Shown: positions 1 to 9,029, counted from the first letter of the stretch. The stretch: DNA of 64,000 nt from Haemophilus haemolyticus_M (GCF_003490935.1 NZ_QQGD01000003.1:62001-126000), one strand, 5' to 3'. Program-made: numbers and translations. Notes: a model not told the origin generated them from the sequence alone.

Positions 1-348
1 AAAATTTACTTTGCCTCTGCTGCTCCAGAAATTCGTTATCCGAATGTATATGGTATTGATATGCCGAGTCGCGATGAACTGATCGCTTACGGTAGAAATG
101 TTGATGAAATTGCACATTTGATTGGTGTGGACAAATTAATTTTCCAAGATCTGACCGCACTTACTGAATCTGTTCAATTGGAAAACCCAGCCATTCAAGG
201 TTTTGATTGTTCTGTTTTCACAGGCGAATATATTACAGGTGACATCACGCCAGAATATTTAGAGAAAATCGCAAGTCAACGGAACGATAGTGCAAAGAAA
301 AAACGTGAAAAACAAGCATCTAATCTTGAAATTTATAATGAACAATAA
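1..348 (+). CDS. purF: Amidophosphoribosyltransferase, C-terminal part (5' end outside window)
   Basis: The frame is open from base 1 and ends at the TAA at 346-348, leaving about 115 residues. The visible stretch includes YFASAAPEIRYPNVYGIDMP and IFQDL, which I recognise as the end of PurF. This enzyme makes phosphoribosylamine from PRPP and glutamine, the first committed step of purine synthesis. The N-terminal Ntn glutaminase domain and the PRPP-binding motif lie upstream of the window. The first ATG at 61 is internal and is not a start. A hairpin terminator follows about 30 bases after the stop and is shared with the convergent gene. The tail (KKKREKQASNLEIYNEQ) is lysine-rich and probably outside the folded core. 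Confidence 0.93.
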   Translation, partial: KIYFASAAPEIRYPNVYGIDMPSRDELIAYGRNVDEIAHLIGVDKLIFQDLTALTESVQLENPAIQGFDCSVFTGEYITGDITPEYLEKIASQRNDSAKKKREKQASNLEIYNEQ

Positions 349-379
349 ATTGCGATAAGGCGAGATATTTAATCTGATA

Positions 380-416
380 AAAAATCACCGCATTAAAAAA
401 GTGCGGTGATTTTTTA
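380..416. terminator. Bidirectional hairpin terminator built on an uptake signal
   Basis: The arms AAAAATCACCGCA and TGCGGTGATTTTT enclose a short A-rich loop between the convergent purF and yfcH-like genes. The right arm contains a complete uptake core (399-407); the left arm is an imperfect inverted copy. A T-run follows on the + strand. Confidence 0.85.
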
Positions 417-1304
417 TTTATTTTTTAGAATCTCTTCTAGATAGTTTTCGCAATCAGAATATTGAAATTGGAATCCAGCGTTGAGTAATTTTTCAGGCAC
501 AACATTTTGGCTTTCTAGTAATAGATTCGCTCGTTCGCCAAGGATGAAATGTAATATCCATTTTGGAATGATTGCAAAGGCAGGACGTTTTAATATTCCA
601 GCCAAAGTGCGGTTAAATTTATATTGTTTTATGGGATTCGGGGCGGTGAAGTTAAATGAGCCTTGGCATTTTGAGTGATCGAGTAAAAATAAAATGCCAT
701 TGACCATATCTTCCAAAGCAATCCAGGGAAAATATTGCTCTCCATTGCCCAGTTTGCTGCCAAGCCCCCATTTGTATAAAGGCAACATTTGAGCTAGTGC
801 CCCCCCTTTTTTAGAAAAGACCATGCCTGTTCGAATCAAACAAACTCTTGCATCAGCTTGTCGCGCAATATTTTCCCAATCTTGGCATAATTGTGCGGTG
901 AAAGTTTTTGCTGTTTTGCTTGTTTCGGTAATTTTTTGTTCGCCTTGATCGCCGTAAATTCCAGTTGCTGAACCTGAAATAAAAATAGGGTGTTGCTGAT
1001 ATTGATTAATGAATTCAACCAGTTGAGTGGTAAGGCTTAAACGACTTTCTCGTAAAATAGATTTTTGCTTTGTCGTCCAAGCTTTATGAAAAATCGGCTC
1101 ACCAGCAAGATTGATGATGGCATCAAGCTGTTCTTGTAAATCGAGTTCTGAAAGTGCGGTAATAAATTTGATGTTTTTTGGCTTTGAGATAGTTTGCAGC
1201 GTACTTGAGCGGGTTAAGATCGTCACTTGTTCATTGCGTAGGCTGAGCTGTTCAACAAGTGCTTTGCCAATAAGTCCCGTGCCTCCAGTTAATAAAATAT
1301 TCAT
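414..1304 (-). CDS. YfcH-type NAD(P)-binding epimerase-like protein (SDR, TIGR01777 type)
   Basis: This is a 296-residue protein that starts with MNILLTGGTGLIG, a Rossmann dinucleotide-binding loop (GGTGLIG, residues 7-13). Family signatures include NLAGEPI (about 66-72) and ISGSATGIYG (about 110). It belongs to the atypical/extended SDR group that includes E. coli YfcH; the substrate of this group is not established. The start codon overlaps the argR stop by one base (TAATG), so the gene is probably translated from an argR transcript. It ends inside the terminator shared with purF. I assign a fold and family but not a reaction. Confidence 0.85.
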   Translation of the reverse strand: MNILLTGGTGLIGKALVEQLSLRNEQVTILTRSSTLQTISKPKNIKFITALSELDLQEQLDAIINLAGEPIFHKAWTTKQKSILRESRLSLTTQLVEFINQYQQHPIFISGSATGIYGDQGEQKITETSKTAKTFTAQLCQDWENIARQADARVCLIRTGMVFSKKGGALAQMLPLYKWGLGSKLGNGEQYFPWIALEDMVNGILFLLDHSKCQGSFNFTAPNPIKQYKFNRTLAGILKRPAFAIIPKWILHFILGERANLLLESQNVVPEKLLNAGFQFQYSDCENYLEEILKNK

Positions 1305-1759
1305 TACAACGCGTTTTCAAATAAACGTTGAACATTTTTGAGTAAATCGACAATTTTTGTGCCACGCGTTGGTGTGATAAAAATTGTGTCATCGCCTGCG
1401 ATAGTGCCTAAGATGCCTTCTGATTTTCCAATTGAATCGAGCAAGCGAGCGATGAGTTGTGCCGCACCTGGAGAAGTCTTAATGACAATTAACATATCAT
1501 TGTAATCAACGTCTAATACAAGATTTTTTAATGGGCTACTGGTATTAGGAACACTTAATTCACCTGGTAAGCAATAGACCATTTCCATTTTGGTATTACG
1601 GGTGCGAACAGCGCCAAATTTGGTGAGCATTCTTGATATTTTTGATTGATTAATGCCTGTAAAGCCTTGTTTTTTTAAGGCATCGACAATCTCACTTTGA
1701 GAGCCAAAGCGTTCTTGATTGAGTAATTCTTTAAAAGCACGAGTTAAATTGTCAGTCAT
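1304..1759 (-). CDS. argR: Arginine repressor
   Basis: This 151-residue protein has the usual ArgR length. The N-terminal half (about 1-75) is a winged helix (FKELLNQERFGSQSEIVDAL, INQSKISRMLTKFGAVR). The C-terminal half carries the arginine-binding and hexamerisation segment, including GTIAGDDTIFI (about 118-128). With bound arginine it represses arginine biosynthesis genes and normally its own gene. Candidate ARG boxes lie just upstream at 1785-1810, which supports autoregulation. It is divergent from mdh, as in E. coli, and the yfcH-like gene follows with a one-base overlap. Confidence 0.96.
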   Translation of the reverse strand: MTDNLTRAFKELLNQERFGSQSEIVDALKKQGFTGINQSKISRMLTKFGAVRTRNTKMEMVYCLPGELSVPNTSSPLKNLVLDVDYNDMLIVIKTSPGAAQLIARLLDSIGKSEGILGTIAGDDTIFITPTRGTKIVDLLKNVQRLFENAL

Positions 1760-1784
1760 TTTTATTTTTCAATAGTCAAAAATT

Positions 1785-1810
1785 TGCATAAGAATTGCAT
1801 AAAAATTCAT
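1785..1810. promoter_or_regulatory. Candidate ArgR operator (two overlapping ARG-box-like sequences)
   Basis: Two near-palindromic segments sit 25-50 bases upstream of the argR start: TGCATAAGAATTGCA (1785-1799) and ATTGCATAAAAATTCA (1794-1809). Both resemble the 18-bp ARG box (TGAAT, four A/T, ATTCA). ArgR hexamers usually bind two boxes about 3 bp apart, so this arrangement is only approximate. A further half-like CTTGAATGTGAAT follows near 1820. Confidence 0.5.
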
Positions 1811-1863
1811 TTTCATCAACTTGAATGTGAATAAAAGCAAAGAGAAGGAAAAAATTACCTCAG

Positions 1864-1884
1864 AAATGTGAACTAGATCATAGA
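1864..1884. promoter_or_regulatory. Candidate CRP-cAMP site in the argR-mdh interval
   Basis: AAATGTGAACTAGATCATAG contains TGTGA (1867-1871), a 6-base spacer and TCATA (1878-1882). This is one base off the TGTGA-N6-TCACA consensus, with a well-matching spacer. The centre lies about 92 bases before the mdh start. CRP control of mdh is known in E. coli; its use here is inferred. Confidence 0.5.
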
Positions 1885-1966
1885 ATGATATTTCTCTGTT
1901 TGTAATTGTGAGATGAAAATTTTAAAATCAGGTCATCTTAAATTAACTAACACATAAGGAGTATTT

Positions 1967-2902
1967 ATGAAAGTTGCAGTATTAGGCGCCGCAGGCGGTA
2001 TTGGTCAAGCATTAGCGTTATTACTAAAACTTCAGTTGCCTGCTGGTTCAGATTTAGCATTATATGATATTGCCCCTGTTACCCCAGGTGTTGCAGTGGA
2101 TGTGAGCCATATTCCAACTGCAGTGAATGTGAAAGGTTTTTCTGGTGAAGATCCAACACCAGCACTTGAAGGTGCAGATGTTGTATTAATTTCTGCTGGT
2201 GTTGCACGTAAACCTGGTATGGATCGTTCAGATTTATTCAATATTAATGCAGGCATTGTTCGTGGTTTAATTGAAAAAGTCGCGGTCACTTGCCCGAAAG
2301 CTTGTGTTGGTATCATCACTAACCCAGTAAATACTACCGTTGCGATTGCGGCCGAAGTATTGAAAAAAGCAGGTGTTTACGACAAACGTAAATTATTTGG
2401 TGTAACAACTTTAGACGTGTTACGTTCTGAAACCTTTGTGGCTGAATTAAAAGGTTTAAATGTTTCTCGTACAAGCGTTCCTGTTATTGGTGGTCACTCA
2501 GGTGTGACTATTCTTCCATTACTTTCTCAAGTTCAATATGCTAAATGGAATGAAGATGAAATCGAACCATTAACAAAACGTATCCAAAATGCAGGTACAG
2601 AAGTGGTCAATGCAAAAGCGGGTGGTGGTTCTGCAACGCTTTCAATGGCGCAAGCTGCAGCACGTTTTGCTCGTTCTTTAGTGAAAGGATTAAGTGGCGA
2701 GACAGTTGTTGAATGTACTTATGTTGAAGGTGATGGTAAATATGCTCGTTTCTTCTCTCAACCAGTTCGTTTAGGCAAAGAAGGTGTAGAAGAAATTTTA
2801 CCAATTGGCCCATTAAGCAATTTTGAACAACAAGCTTTAGAAAATATGTTGCCAACTTTACGTGCAGATATTGAATTAGGCGAAAAATTTATTAATGGTT
2901 AA
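1967..2902 (+). CDS. mdh: Malate dehydrogenase (NAD-dependent)
   Basis: At 311 residues, this is the length of the E. coli-type enzyme. The N-terminal GAAGGIGQALALLLK (about 7-21) is the NAD-binding loop. VARKPGMDRSDLFNIN (about 80-95) carries substrate-binding arginines. IGGHSGVTILPL (about 174-185) contains the catalytic histidine. It interconverts malate and oxaloacetate in the cytoplasm. In Haemophilus, which lacks a complete TCA cycle, it serves the reductive branch to succinate. It starts after a good ribosome site (AAGGAG) and ends in a terminator shared with lysS. Confidence 0.98.
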   Translation: MKVAVLGAAGGIGQALALLLKLQLPAGSDLALYDIAPVTPGVAVDVSHIPTAVNVKGFSGEDPTPALEGADVVLISAGVARKPGMDRSDLFNINAGIVRGLIEKVAVTCPKACVGIITNPVNTTVAIAAEVLKKAGVYDKRKLFGVTTLDVLRSETFVAELKGLNVSRTSVPVIGGHSGVTILPLLSQVQYAKWNEDEIEPLTKRIQNAGTEVVNAKAGGGSATLSMAQAAARFARSLVKGLSGETVVECTYVEGDGKYARFFSQPVRLGKEGVEEILPIGPLSNFEQQALENMLPTLRADIELGEKFING

Positions 2903-2951
2903 TCGTTAAACAATAAGAAGGGAATATAAAATTCTCTTTTTATTAAAATAA

Positions 2952-2977
2952 AAAAGCCACCAAATGGTGGCTTTTGT
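2952..2977. terminator. Bidirectional terminator, mdh / lysS
   Basis: AAGCCACC (2954-2961) pairs with GGTGGCTT (2966-2973) across an AAAT loop. The stem is flanked by an A-run on the left and a T-rich run on the right, between two convergent genes. Confidence 0.88.
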
Positions 2978-2988
2978 TTGTATCTTTA

Positions 2989-4497
2989 TTATTTCTGACG
3001 CATTGCAGGGAATAAGATCACATCACGAATTGACGGTGCATTTGCATAAAGCATCGCTAAACGGTCGATACCTAAACCTTCCCCAGCTGTTGGTGGTAAG
3101 CCGTGCTCTAATGCAACAACAAAGTCTTCATCTTTAAACATCGCTTCATCATCGCCCGCTTCTTTAGCAGCGACTTGTGCATCAAAACGTTCATTTTGGT
3201 CTTCCGCATCATTTAATTCAGAGAAACCATTACCGATTTCACGACCACCGATAAAGAGCTCAAAACGATCTGTTACATCAGGATTTTCATCATTGCGACG
3301 TGCAAGTGGAGAAATTTCCGCAGGATGAGCCATTAAGAATGTTGGTTGAATTAAGTGATGTTCAGCCACTTCTTCAAAAATTGCATTGACAATGCTGCCT
3401 AAACCCCAAGATTTTTGTACTTCAATACCTAAGCGTTCAGCCGTGGCTTTTGCACGATCAAAGTCATATAAATCTTCTTTTACGATACCTTTGTCTGCTC
3501 CGTATTTAATGGTTGCATCGTGTAATGTAATACGTTCGAATGGTTTACCAAAATCAAATTCGTATTCACCGTATTTAACAATAGTAGTACCAAGAATATC
3601 AATCGCTAATTTACGAAGAAGTTCTTCGGTGTTATCCATTAAATCATGGTAATCTGCATAGGCTTGATAGTATTCAAGCATAGTAAATTCTGGATTATGA
3701 CGAACAGAAACCCCTTCATTACGGAAGTTACGGTTTAATTCAAATACTCGTTCAAAGCCACCCACTACTAGGCGTTTTAAATAAAGTTCAGGTGCGATAC
3801 GTAAATACATATCCACATCTAATGCATTGTGATGGGTCACGAAAGGACGCGCAGATGCACCGCCTGGAATTACTTGTAACATTGGCGTTTCCACTTCCAT
3901 AAAGCCTTTAGAAATGAAATATTCACGAATCCCCGCGACAACTTTAGAACGAATAATAAAAGTGCGGCGAGATTCTTCGTTAGAAATTAAATCTAAATAA
4001 CGTTGGCGATAACGAACTTCTTGGTCGGTTAAACCATGGAATTTGTCTGGTAATGGGCGAAGTGCTTTAGTTAAAAGTTGAACTTCAGTGGTTTTAACGG
4101 TGAGTTCATCGGTTTTTGTTTTAAATAAAGTGCCTTTAACGCCAACGATGTCACCTAAATCCCAAGTACCAACGTCATCTTTATAAACACCTTCAGGTAA
4201 ATTATCGCGAGCAACATAAAGCTGGATTTTACCGCTCATATCTTGAATGGTGATAAACGTCACCTTGCCCATTGCTCGGCGAGTCATAATACGCCCCGCA
4301 ACTTGTACTTCAACGCCTTTCTCTTTTAAGATTTCACCGTCTTCAGCATCATATTGATTGTGCAAGTCTTGTGCGAGCGCATCACGACGAAACTTGTTTG
4401 GAAATGCATTACCTTTTGCACGTAATGCAGCTAATTTTTCACGACGAACGAGCATTTCGCCATTGAGATCTAATTCTTTAACTTCTTGTTCTGACAT
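2989..4497 (-). CDS. lysS: Lysyl-tRNA synthetase (class II)
   Basis: The protein is 502 residues from the ATG at 4495-4497 (MSEQEVKELD); the open frame extends upstream, but homology supports this start. The N-terminal anticodon-binding OB fold spans about 60-150 (MTRRAMGKVTFITIQD). Class II motif 2 is FRNEGVSVRHNPEFTMLEYY and motif 3 is GLGIDRLAMLYANAPSIRDV, near the C-terminus. It charges tRNA-Lys. It lies downstream of prfB on the same strand, as in E. coli. The 111-base gap holds a hairpin around an uptake signal (4538-4560), which may partly uncouple the two genes. Confidence 0.97.
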   Translation of the reverse strand: MSEQEVKELDLNGEMLVRREKLAALRAKGNAFPNKFRRDALAQDLHNQYDAEDGEILKEKGVEVQVAGRIMTRRAMGKVTFITIQDMSGKIQLYVARDNLPEGVYKDDVGTWDLGDIVGVKGTLFKTKTDELTVKTTEVQLLTKALRPLPDKFHGLTDQEVRYRQRYLDLISNEESRRTFIIRSKVVAGIREYFISKGFMEVETPMLQVIPGGASARPFVTHHNALDVDMYLRIAPELYLKRLVVGGFERVFELNRNFRNEGVSVRHNPEFTMLEYYQAYADYHDLMDNTEELLRKLAIDILGTTIVKYGEYEFDFGKPFERITLHDATIKYGADKGIVKEDLYDFDRAKATAERLGIEVQKSWGLGSIVNAIFEEVAEHHLIQPTFLMAHPAEISPLARRNDENPDVTDRFELFIGGREIGNGFSELNDAEDQNERFDAQVAAKEAGDDEAMFKDEDFVVALEHGLPPTAGEGLGIDRLAMLYANAPSIRDVILFPAMRQK

Positions 4498-4608
4498 ATT
4501 GTTTACCTTTAATTTTAACTTTAAAAATACCTTCAAAAATAACCGCACTTTGGGGTTATTTCTATGATGGGATAAGTAACGCGTCTTTACTTATCCAGTA
4601 AATCATGA

Positions 4609-5707
4609 TTAAAGCCCAGCTTTTAAACTCGCTTCAATAAATCGATCTAAATCACCGTCTAATACGGCTTGGGTGTTACGGTTTTCCACACCAGTACGCA
4701 AATCTTTAATGCGTGAATCGTCTAATACGTAAGAGCGAATTTGGCTGCCCCAACCAATGTCAGATTTATTATCTTCCATTGCTTGTTTATCTGCATTTTT
4801 CTTCTGTAATTCAAGTTCATACAATTTCGCTTTTAATTGTTTCATTGCTTGATCTTTGTTCTTGTGCTGTGAACGATCGTTCTGACATTGCACCACAATG
4901 CCACTTGGCATATGGGTAATTCGCACCGCACTTTCAGTTTTGTTTACGTGCTGACCACCAGCCCCTGATGCACGATAAACATCAATACGTAAATCAGCAG
5001 GATTGATTTCAATATCAATATCATCATCAATTTCAGGGTAGACAAATGCTGCGCTGAATGATGTGTGGCGACGGTTATTGGAATCAAATGGACTTTTCCG
5101 CACTAAACGATGAATACCGGTTTCTGTTCGTAACCAACCAAAGGCATATTCACCGCTTACTTTAATGGTTGCCGATTTCAATCCAGCTACATCACCGTCA
5201 GATACTTCCATCAGTTCTGTTTTAAAACCTTTGCTTTCAGCCCAACGGAGATACATACGGAGCAACATTTCTGTCCAATCTTGAGCTTCCGTACCGCCAG
5301 AACCAGCTTGTAAGTCCACATAGCAATCGCAAGCATCATGTTCGCCACTAAACATTCGACGGAACTCTAATTTTTCGAGTTGTTGTTCGAGTTCAGCTAA
5401 CTCAGCAACTGCTTCATTGAAGGTGTCTTCGTCTTCTGCTTCGATGGCAAGTTCTAATAACCCATCAACATCTTCTAATCCTTGTTCTAAATTTTTGATG
5501 GTATTTACAACTTGTTCTAAAGAAACGCGTTCTTTACCAAGCGCTTGGGCTTTATCTGGATCATTCCAAACATCTGGCTGTTCTAATTCGGCATTGACTT
5601 CTTCTAAACGCTCAACTTTGGCATCGAAGTCAAAGATACCCCCGAAGCACCGAAGTACGGTCGGTTAAGTCGGTGATTTTATTTTTTACAGGATTGATTT
5701 CAAACAT
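4609..5707 (-). CDS. prfB: Peptide chain release factor 2, with programmed +1 frameshift
   Basis: RF2 recognises UGA and UAA and triggers peptide release. The gene begins at the ATG at 5705-5707 and reads 25 codons (MFEINPVKNK...VLRGYL) to an in-frame TGA at 5630-5632. The context is CTTTGAC preceded by GGGGGT, the classic RF2 slippery site with an internal Shine-Dalgarno-like stretch. A +1 shift resumes at GAC (5629-5631) and gives 365 residues in total, the normal length. The C-terminal part carries the SPF motif (KSPFDSNNRR) that reads the stop codon and GGQ (GAGGQHVNKTES) that triggers hydrolysis. An annotation from the internal ATG at 5355 would miss the first third. Confidence 0.97.
5622..5646 (-). 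promoter_or_regulatory. RF2 autoregulatory +1 frameshift site
   Basis: On the minus strand the sequence reads CGGGGGTATCTTTGAC. It consists of an SD-like GGGGG, a short spacer, the CTT slippery codon and a UGA followed by C. When RF2 is scarce the ribosome pauses at UGA and slips +1, making more RF2. Confidence 0.95.
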
Positions 5708-5839
5708 AATAAATTCACTGTGTGATAAAGTGTGGGATTATATGCTATTTTCTGATTTTTGGATAGTTTGACCTTGCAGAAATTAGCAATCTATCTATAA
5801 TTTCAGACTTTCTTACTCAAGCTAATTTAGGAACAAAAA

Positions 5840-6529
5840 ATGAAGAAAATTTTTACCGCACTTTTGTGCATGACTGCGGCTAATGCAATGGCAAACGATG
5901 CCACGATTAAAAGCAAATTACAGTCTCTTGGCGCATCCAATATTGATGTGAAATCCTCGCCAATTTCAGGTATCAAAACTGCCGTAACAGATCAAGGCGT
6001 ACTTTATGTGACAGACGATGGAAAATATGCTTTCCAAGGTAAACTTTACGAGCTCACAAATAGTGGCCCTGTTGATGTAGCGGGTAAAATTTTAGTGGAT
6101 AAACTTAATTCTTATAAAGATGAGATGATTGTTTATCCCGCTAAAAATGAAAAGCATGTTGTGACGGTATTTATGGATATTACTTGCCATTATTGCCATT
6201 TATTACATCAGCAATTAAAAGAATATAATGATCTTGGTATTACCGTGCGTTATTTAGCTTTCCCTCGTGCGGGCATGAATAACCAAACTGCAAAACAAAT
6301 GGAAGCGATTTGGACGGCTAAAGATCCTGTTTTTGCTTTAAACGAAGCTGAAAAAGGCAATTTACCGAAAGAAGTTAAAATCCCAAATGTTGTGAAAAAG
6401 CATTATGAATTAGGCGCGCAATTTGGCGTAAATGGCACACCAAGTATTGTTACCTCAACTGGTGAGCTTATTGGCGGTTATTTAAAACCAGCTGATTTAT
6501 TGAGCACACTTGAAGAAACAACAAAATAA
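5840..6529 (+). CDS. dsbC: Thiol:disulfide interchange protein DsbC (periplasmic isomerase)
   Basis: This 229-residue protein has a signal peptide (MKKIFTALLCMTAANAMA). Next come an N-terminal dimerisation domain (to about 75) and a thioredoxin-fold domain with CHYC at residues 116-119 (DITCHYCHLLH). The cis-proline segment NGTPSIV is near 200. DsbC reshuffles wrong disulfides in periplasmic proteins and is kept reduced by a DsbD-type donor. It is divergent from prfB and upstream of recJ, the same dsbC-recJ linkage as in E. coli. A 10-bp hairpin without a strong T-run lies between dsbC and recJ and may attenuate read-through. Confidence 0.95.
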   Translation: MKKIFTALLCMTAANAMANDATIKSKLQSLGASNIDVKSSPISGIKTAVTDQGVLYVTDDGKYAFQGKLYELTNSGPVDVAGKILVDKLNSYKDEMIVYPAKNEKHVVTVFMDITCHYCHLLHQQLKEYNDLGITVRYLAFPRAGMNNQTAKQMEAIWTAKDPVFALNEAEKGNLPKEVKIPNVVKKHYELGAQFGVNGTPSIVTSTGELIGGYLKPADLLSTLEETTK

Positions 6530-6551
6530 TCCTAGCGATATTCATATTTAT

Positions 6552-6576
6552 AAGGGCATATCTTATATGCCCTTTG
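6552..6576 (+). terminator. Hairpin between dsbC and recJ (weak terminator or attenuator)
   Basis: AAGGGCATAT (6552-6561) pairs perfectly with ATATGCCCTT (6565-6574) over a 3-base loop. It is followed only by a short T-run, so termination is probably partial. Confidence 0.55.
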
Positions 6577-6604
6577 AATGTGATAAATTAAAACAAAATA
6601 CACC

Positions 6605-8332
6605 GTGAAAAAACTTATCAAACGCCGTGAAATTCCAATTGGAAATTCTGTTTCAAACCATCCATTATTAGATCGCCTTTATCGCGCACGCCATATTCAA
6701 AACATCGAAGAATTAGACCGCACTTTAAAATCAATGCTGAATCCAAATCAGCTATATGGTATTGAACAAGCCGTAAATTTATTAGTGGAAGCTTACCAAC
6801 AACAGCAAAAAATAGTGATTGTTGGGGATTTTGATGCTGATGGTGCAACTAGTACAGCATTGAGTGTGCTGGCTTTAAGACAACTTGGTTTTTCCGATGT
6901 AGATTACCTTGTACCAAATCGATTTGAACAAGGTTATGGCTTGAGTATTCCTGTGGCTGAAATGGCGATTGAAAAGGACGTTCAGCTATTAATGACGGTG
7001 GATAATGGCGTTTCATCTTTTGAAGGCGTTGCATTTTTGAAAGAAAAAGGTGTTCGTGTTTTAGTGACGGATCATCATTTACCACCGGAAACTTTGCCGC
7101 CAGCTGATGCCATTGTTAACCCTAATTTAAGTCAGTGTGGTTTTCCTTCAAAATCCTTAGCGGGCGTTGGTGTTGCGTTTTATTTGATGCTGGCGGTACG
7201 TGCTAAATTTCGTGAACTCGGTATTTTTACTGCAGAAACACAACCTAATTTTACTGACTTGCTCGATCTCGTGGCATTGGGTACTGTCGCTGATGTGGTG
7301 CCTTTAGATCAAAATAATCGTATCCTTGCTTATCAAGGCTTAATGCGGATTCGTGCACGGCGTTGCCGTCCTGGTATTGTTGCGTTGGCTGAAGTGGCTA
7401 ACCGTAATATTGAACAGTTTACTTCAAGTGATCTCGGTTTTTGTATCGGACCTCGTTTAAATGCAGCAGGGCGTTTAGACAATATGTCGATTGGAGTAGA
7501 GCTTTTACTGGCGGACGATATGCTAAAAGCCAGAGAATTGGCTTTAGATCTTGATCAACTCAACCAAACGCGTAAAGAAATTGAAGCAGGCATGAAGCTT
7601 GAGGCGCTAGAAATTTGCCAAAATCTCACCGCACTTTTTAAAGAGTTACCTTCGGGGATTACACTTTATCAACCAGATTGGCATCAAGGTGTGTTGGGCA
7701 TTGTGTCATCTAGGATTAAAGAGCAATATCATCGCCCTGTAGTTGCCTTCGCGAAAGATGGTGAGGGAGTTTTGAAGGGTTCCGCGCGTTCTATTGAAGG
7801 CTTACATATGCGTGATGTTTTGGAGCGTATTCATTCGCAACATCCTAATATGATTTTAAAATTTGGTGGTCATGCGATGGCTGCAGGATTAAGCCTTCGA
7901 GAAGAACACTTTGACGATTTCCAACATATTTTTAATCAAACCGTTGCCGATTGGCTTGATGAAGAACATTTACAAGGTGTAATTTGGACCGATGGCGAAT
8001 TAAATTCAAATGAATTTAATCTTGAAACGGCGGAACTGATAAAATCAGCAGGCCCTTGGGGACAAGCTTTTCCTGAGCCTTGTTTTGATGGCGAATTTAA
8101 AATTTTAGACCAGCGTGCAATTGGACAAAATCAAAACCATCTTAAAATGTTAGTGGAGCCAAAACAAGGTGGGCCTTTATTAGACGCGGTTGCGTTTAAT
8201 ATTGACACAAGATTGTATCCCGATCTTTCAATTAAACAGGCAAGATTTGCATATAAATTGGATGTTAATGAGTTTCGTGGTAATCGAAATGTACAGCTTT
8301 TAGTAGAATATATTGAAGCGATTGATGAGTAA
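6605..8332 (+). CDS. recJ: Single-stranded-DNA-specific exonuclease RecJ
   Basis: This 575-residue protein is read from a GTG start at 6605 (E. coli RecJ is 577). DHH-family motifs are clear: DFDADGATSTAL (about 78-89) and TDHHLPPE (about 155-162), which bind the catalytic metal ions. The C-terminal half contains the DHHA1 segment with GGHAMAAG (about 420) and an OB-like tail. It degrades ssDNA 5' to 3' in recombination and mismatch repair. The stop (TAA 8330-8332) overlaps the start of the next gene, implying coupled translation. Confidence 0.97.
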   Translation: MKKLIKRREIPIGNSVSNHPLLDRLYRARHIQNIEELDRTLKSMLNPNQLYGIEQAVNLLVEAYQQQQKIVIVGDFDADGATSTALSVLALRQLGFSDVDYLVPNRFEQGYGLSIPVAEMAIEKDVQLLMTVDNGVSSFEGVAFLKEKGVRVLVTDHHLPPETLPPADAIVNPNLSQCGFPSKSLAGVGVAFYLMLAVRAKFRELGIFTAETQPNFTDLLDLVALGTVADVVPLDQNNRILAYQGLMRIRARRCRPGIVALAEVANRNIEQFTSSDLGFCIGPRLNAAGRLDNMSIGVELLLADDMLKARELALDLDQLNQTRKEIEAGMKLEALEICQNLTALFKELPSGITLYQPDWHQGVLGIVSSRIKEQYHRPVVAFAKDGEGVLKGSARSIEGLHMRDVLERIHSQHPNMILKFGGHAMAAGLSLREEHFDDFQHIFNQTVADWLDEEHLQGVIWTDGELNSNEFNLETAELIKSAGPWGQAFPEPCFDGEFKILDQRAIGQNQNHLKMLVEPKQGGPLLDAVAFNIDTRLYPDLSIKQARFAYKLDVNEFRGNRNVQLLVEYIEAIDE

Positions 8333-9029
8333 TATTTTGAAATTTTATGGATTATTCGTATTAGGTTTATTTGGGTTTACATCATCGGTTCTAGCTGAAG
8401 TAAATCAAAAAGAATTTTCTACTCAAAATCCACCGCACTTACCGTCTTCTGATGTCATGCATTTTGAAGATGGGCGGGATTATTTTTCTTATCAAGAGCC
8501 TATTGAACAAGCGCCTAGAGCAGACAAAAAAATACGTATTCAATTCTTTTTTGATTACGATTGCCGCGTATGTTCGTCAGCGCAAGATATTTTAGAACTT
8601 TATAATCAAATGCGAACAAATAAAGTTGCGTTGGAACAATACCCTATTGCAACCGCGGATAGTCAGTTTAGCGCACGCATTTTTTATACCTTGCAAGCGC
8701 TAAGTGCGGGTGAGTTATCTAATGTTTTATTGTTTGAAACTTCAGAAAAATCCCGTTATGCAGAATTGTCTGCGACAAATAAAATTCAACAATGGGCGGA
8801 AGAACAAGGGCTAGATAAGCAGTTATTTATTCAAACTGAAAATTCAGAAAGAGTAAAAGAACAAATTCAAGATGCGATTGAATTGACGGAAGAATATGGT
8901 GTTTTTACCTATCCTTACGTTGTCATTGGAGGAAAATATGTACTCACGGCGAGTACGCTTTATAACGATGATTATAGCGTGGCAGTGTTAGATTTTTTGG
9001 TAAATAAAATAGAACAGGAAAAAAAGTGA
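8325..9029 (+). CDS. DsbA/DsbC-like periplasmic thioredoxin-fold protein
   Basis: The protein is 234 residues from the ATG at 8325, which overlaps the recJ stop by 8 bases; a TTG four codons earlier is less likely. It has a hydrophobic signal or anchor (about 5-24, FYGLFVLGLFGFTSSVLA). The thioredoxin-like region has CRVC at residues 80-83 (FFFDYDCRVCSSAQ) and a cis-proline-like TYPYVVIGGKYV near the C-terminus. This suggests a periplasmic thiol oxidoreductase of the DsbA superfamily. The CRVC active site differs from the CPHC of classical DsbA. It lies between recJ and mtnN with overlaps on both sides. The substrate is unknown. Confidence 0.8.
   Translation: MSNILKFYGLFVLGLFGFTSSVLAEVNQKEFSTQNPPHLPSSDVMHFEDGRDYFSYQEPIEQAPRADKKIRIQFFFDYDCRVCSSAQDILELYNQMRTNKVALEQYPIATADSQFSARIFYTLQALSAGELSNVLLFETSEKSRYAELSATNKIQQWAEEQGLDKQLFIQTENSERVKEQIQDAIELTEEYGVFTYPYVVIGGKYVLTASTLYNDDYSVAVLDFLVNKIEQEKK

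Noticed and set aside
836..1018. Minus-strand 60-codon ORF inside the yfcH-like gene
   Set aside because: It overlaps in another frame of a clearly conserved gene and has no independent support.
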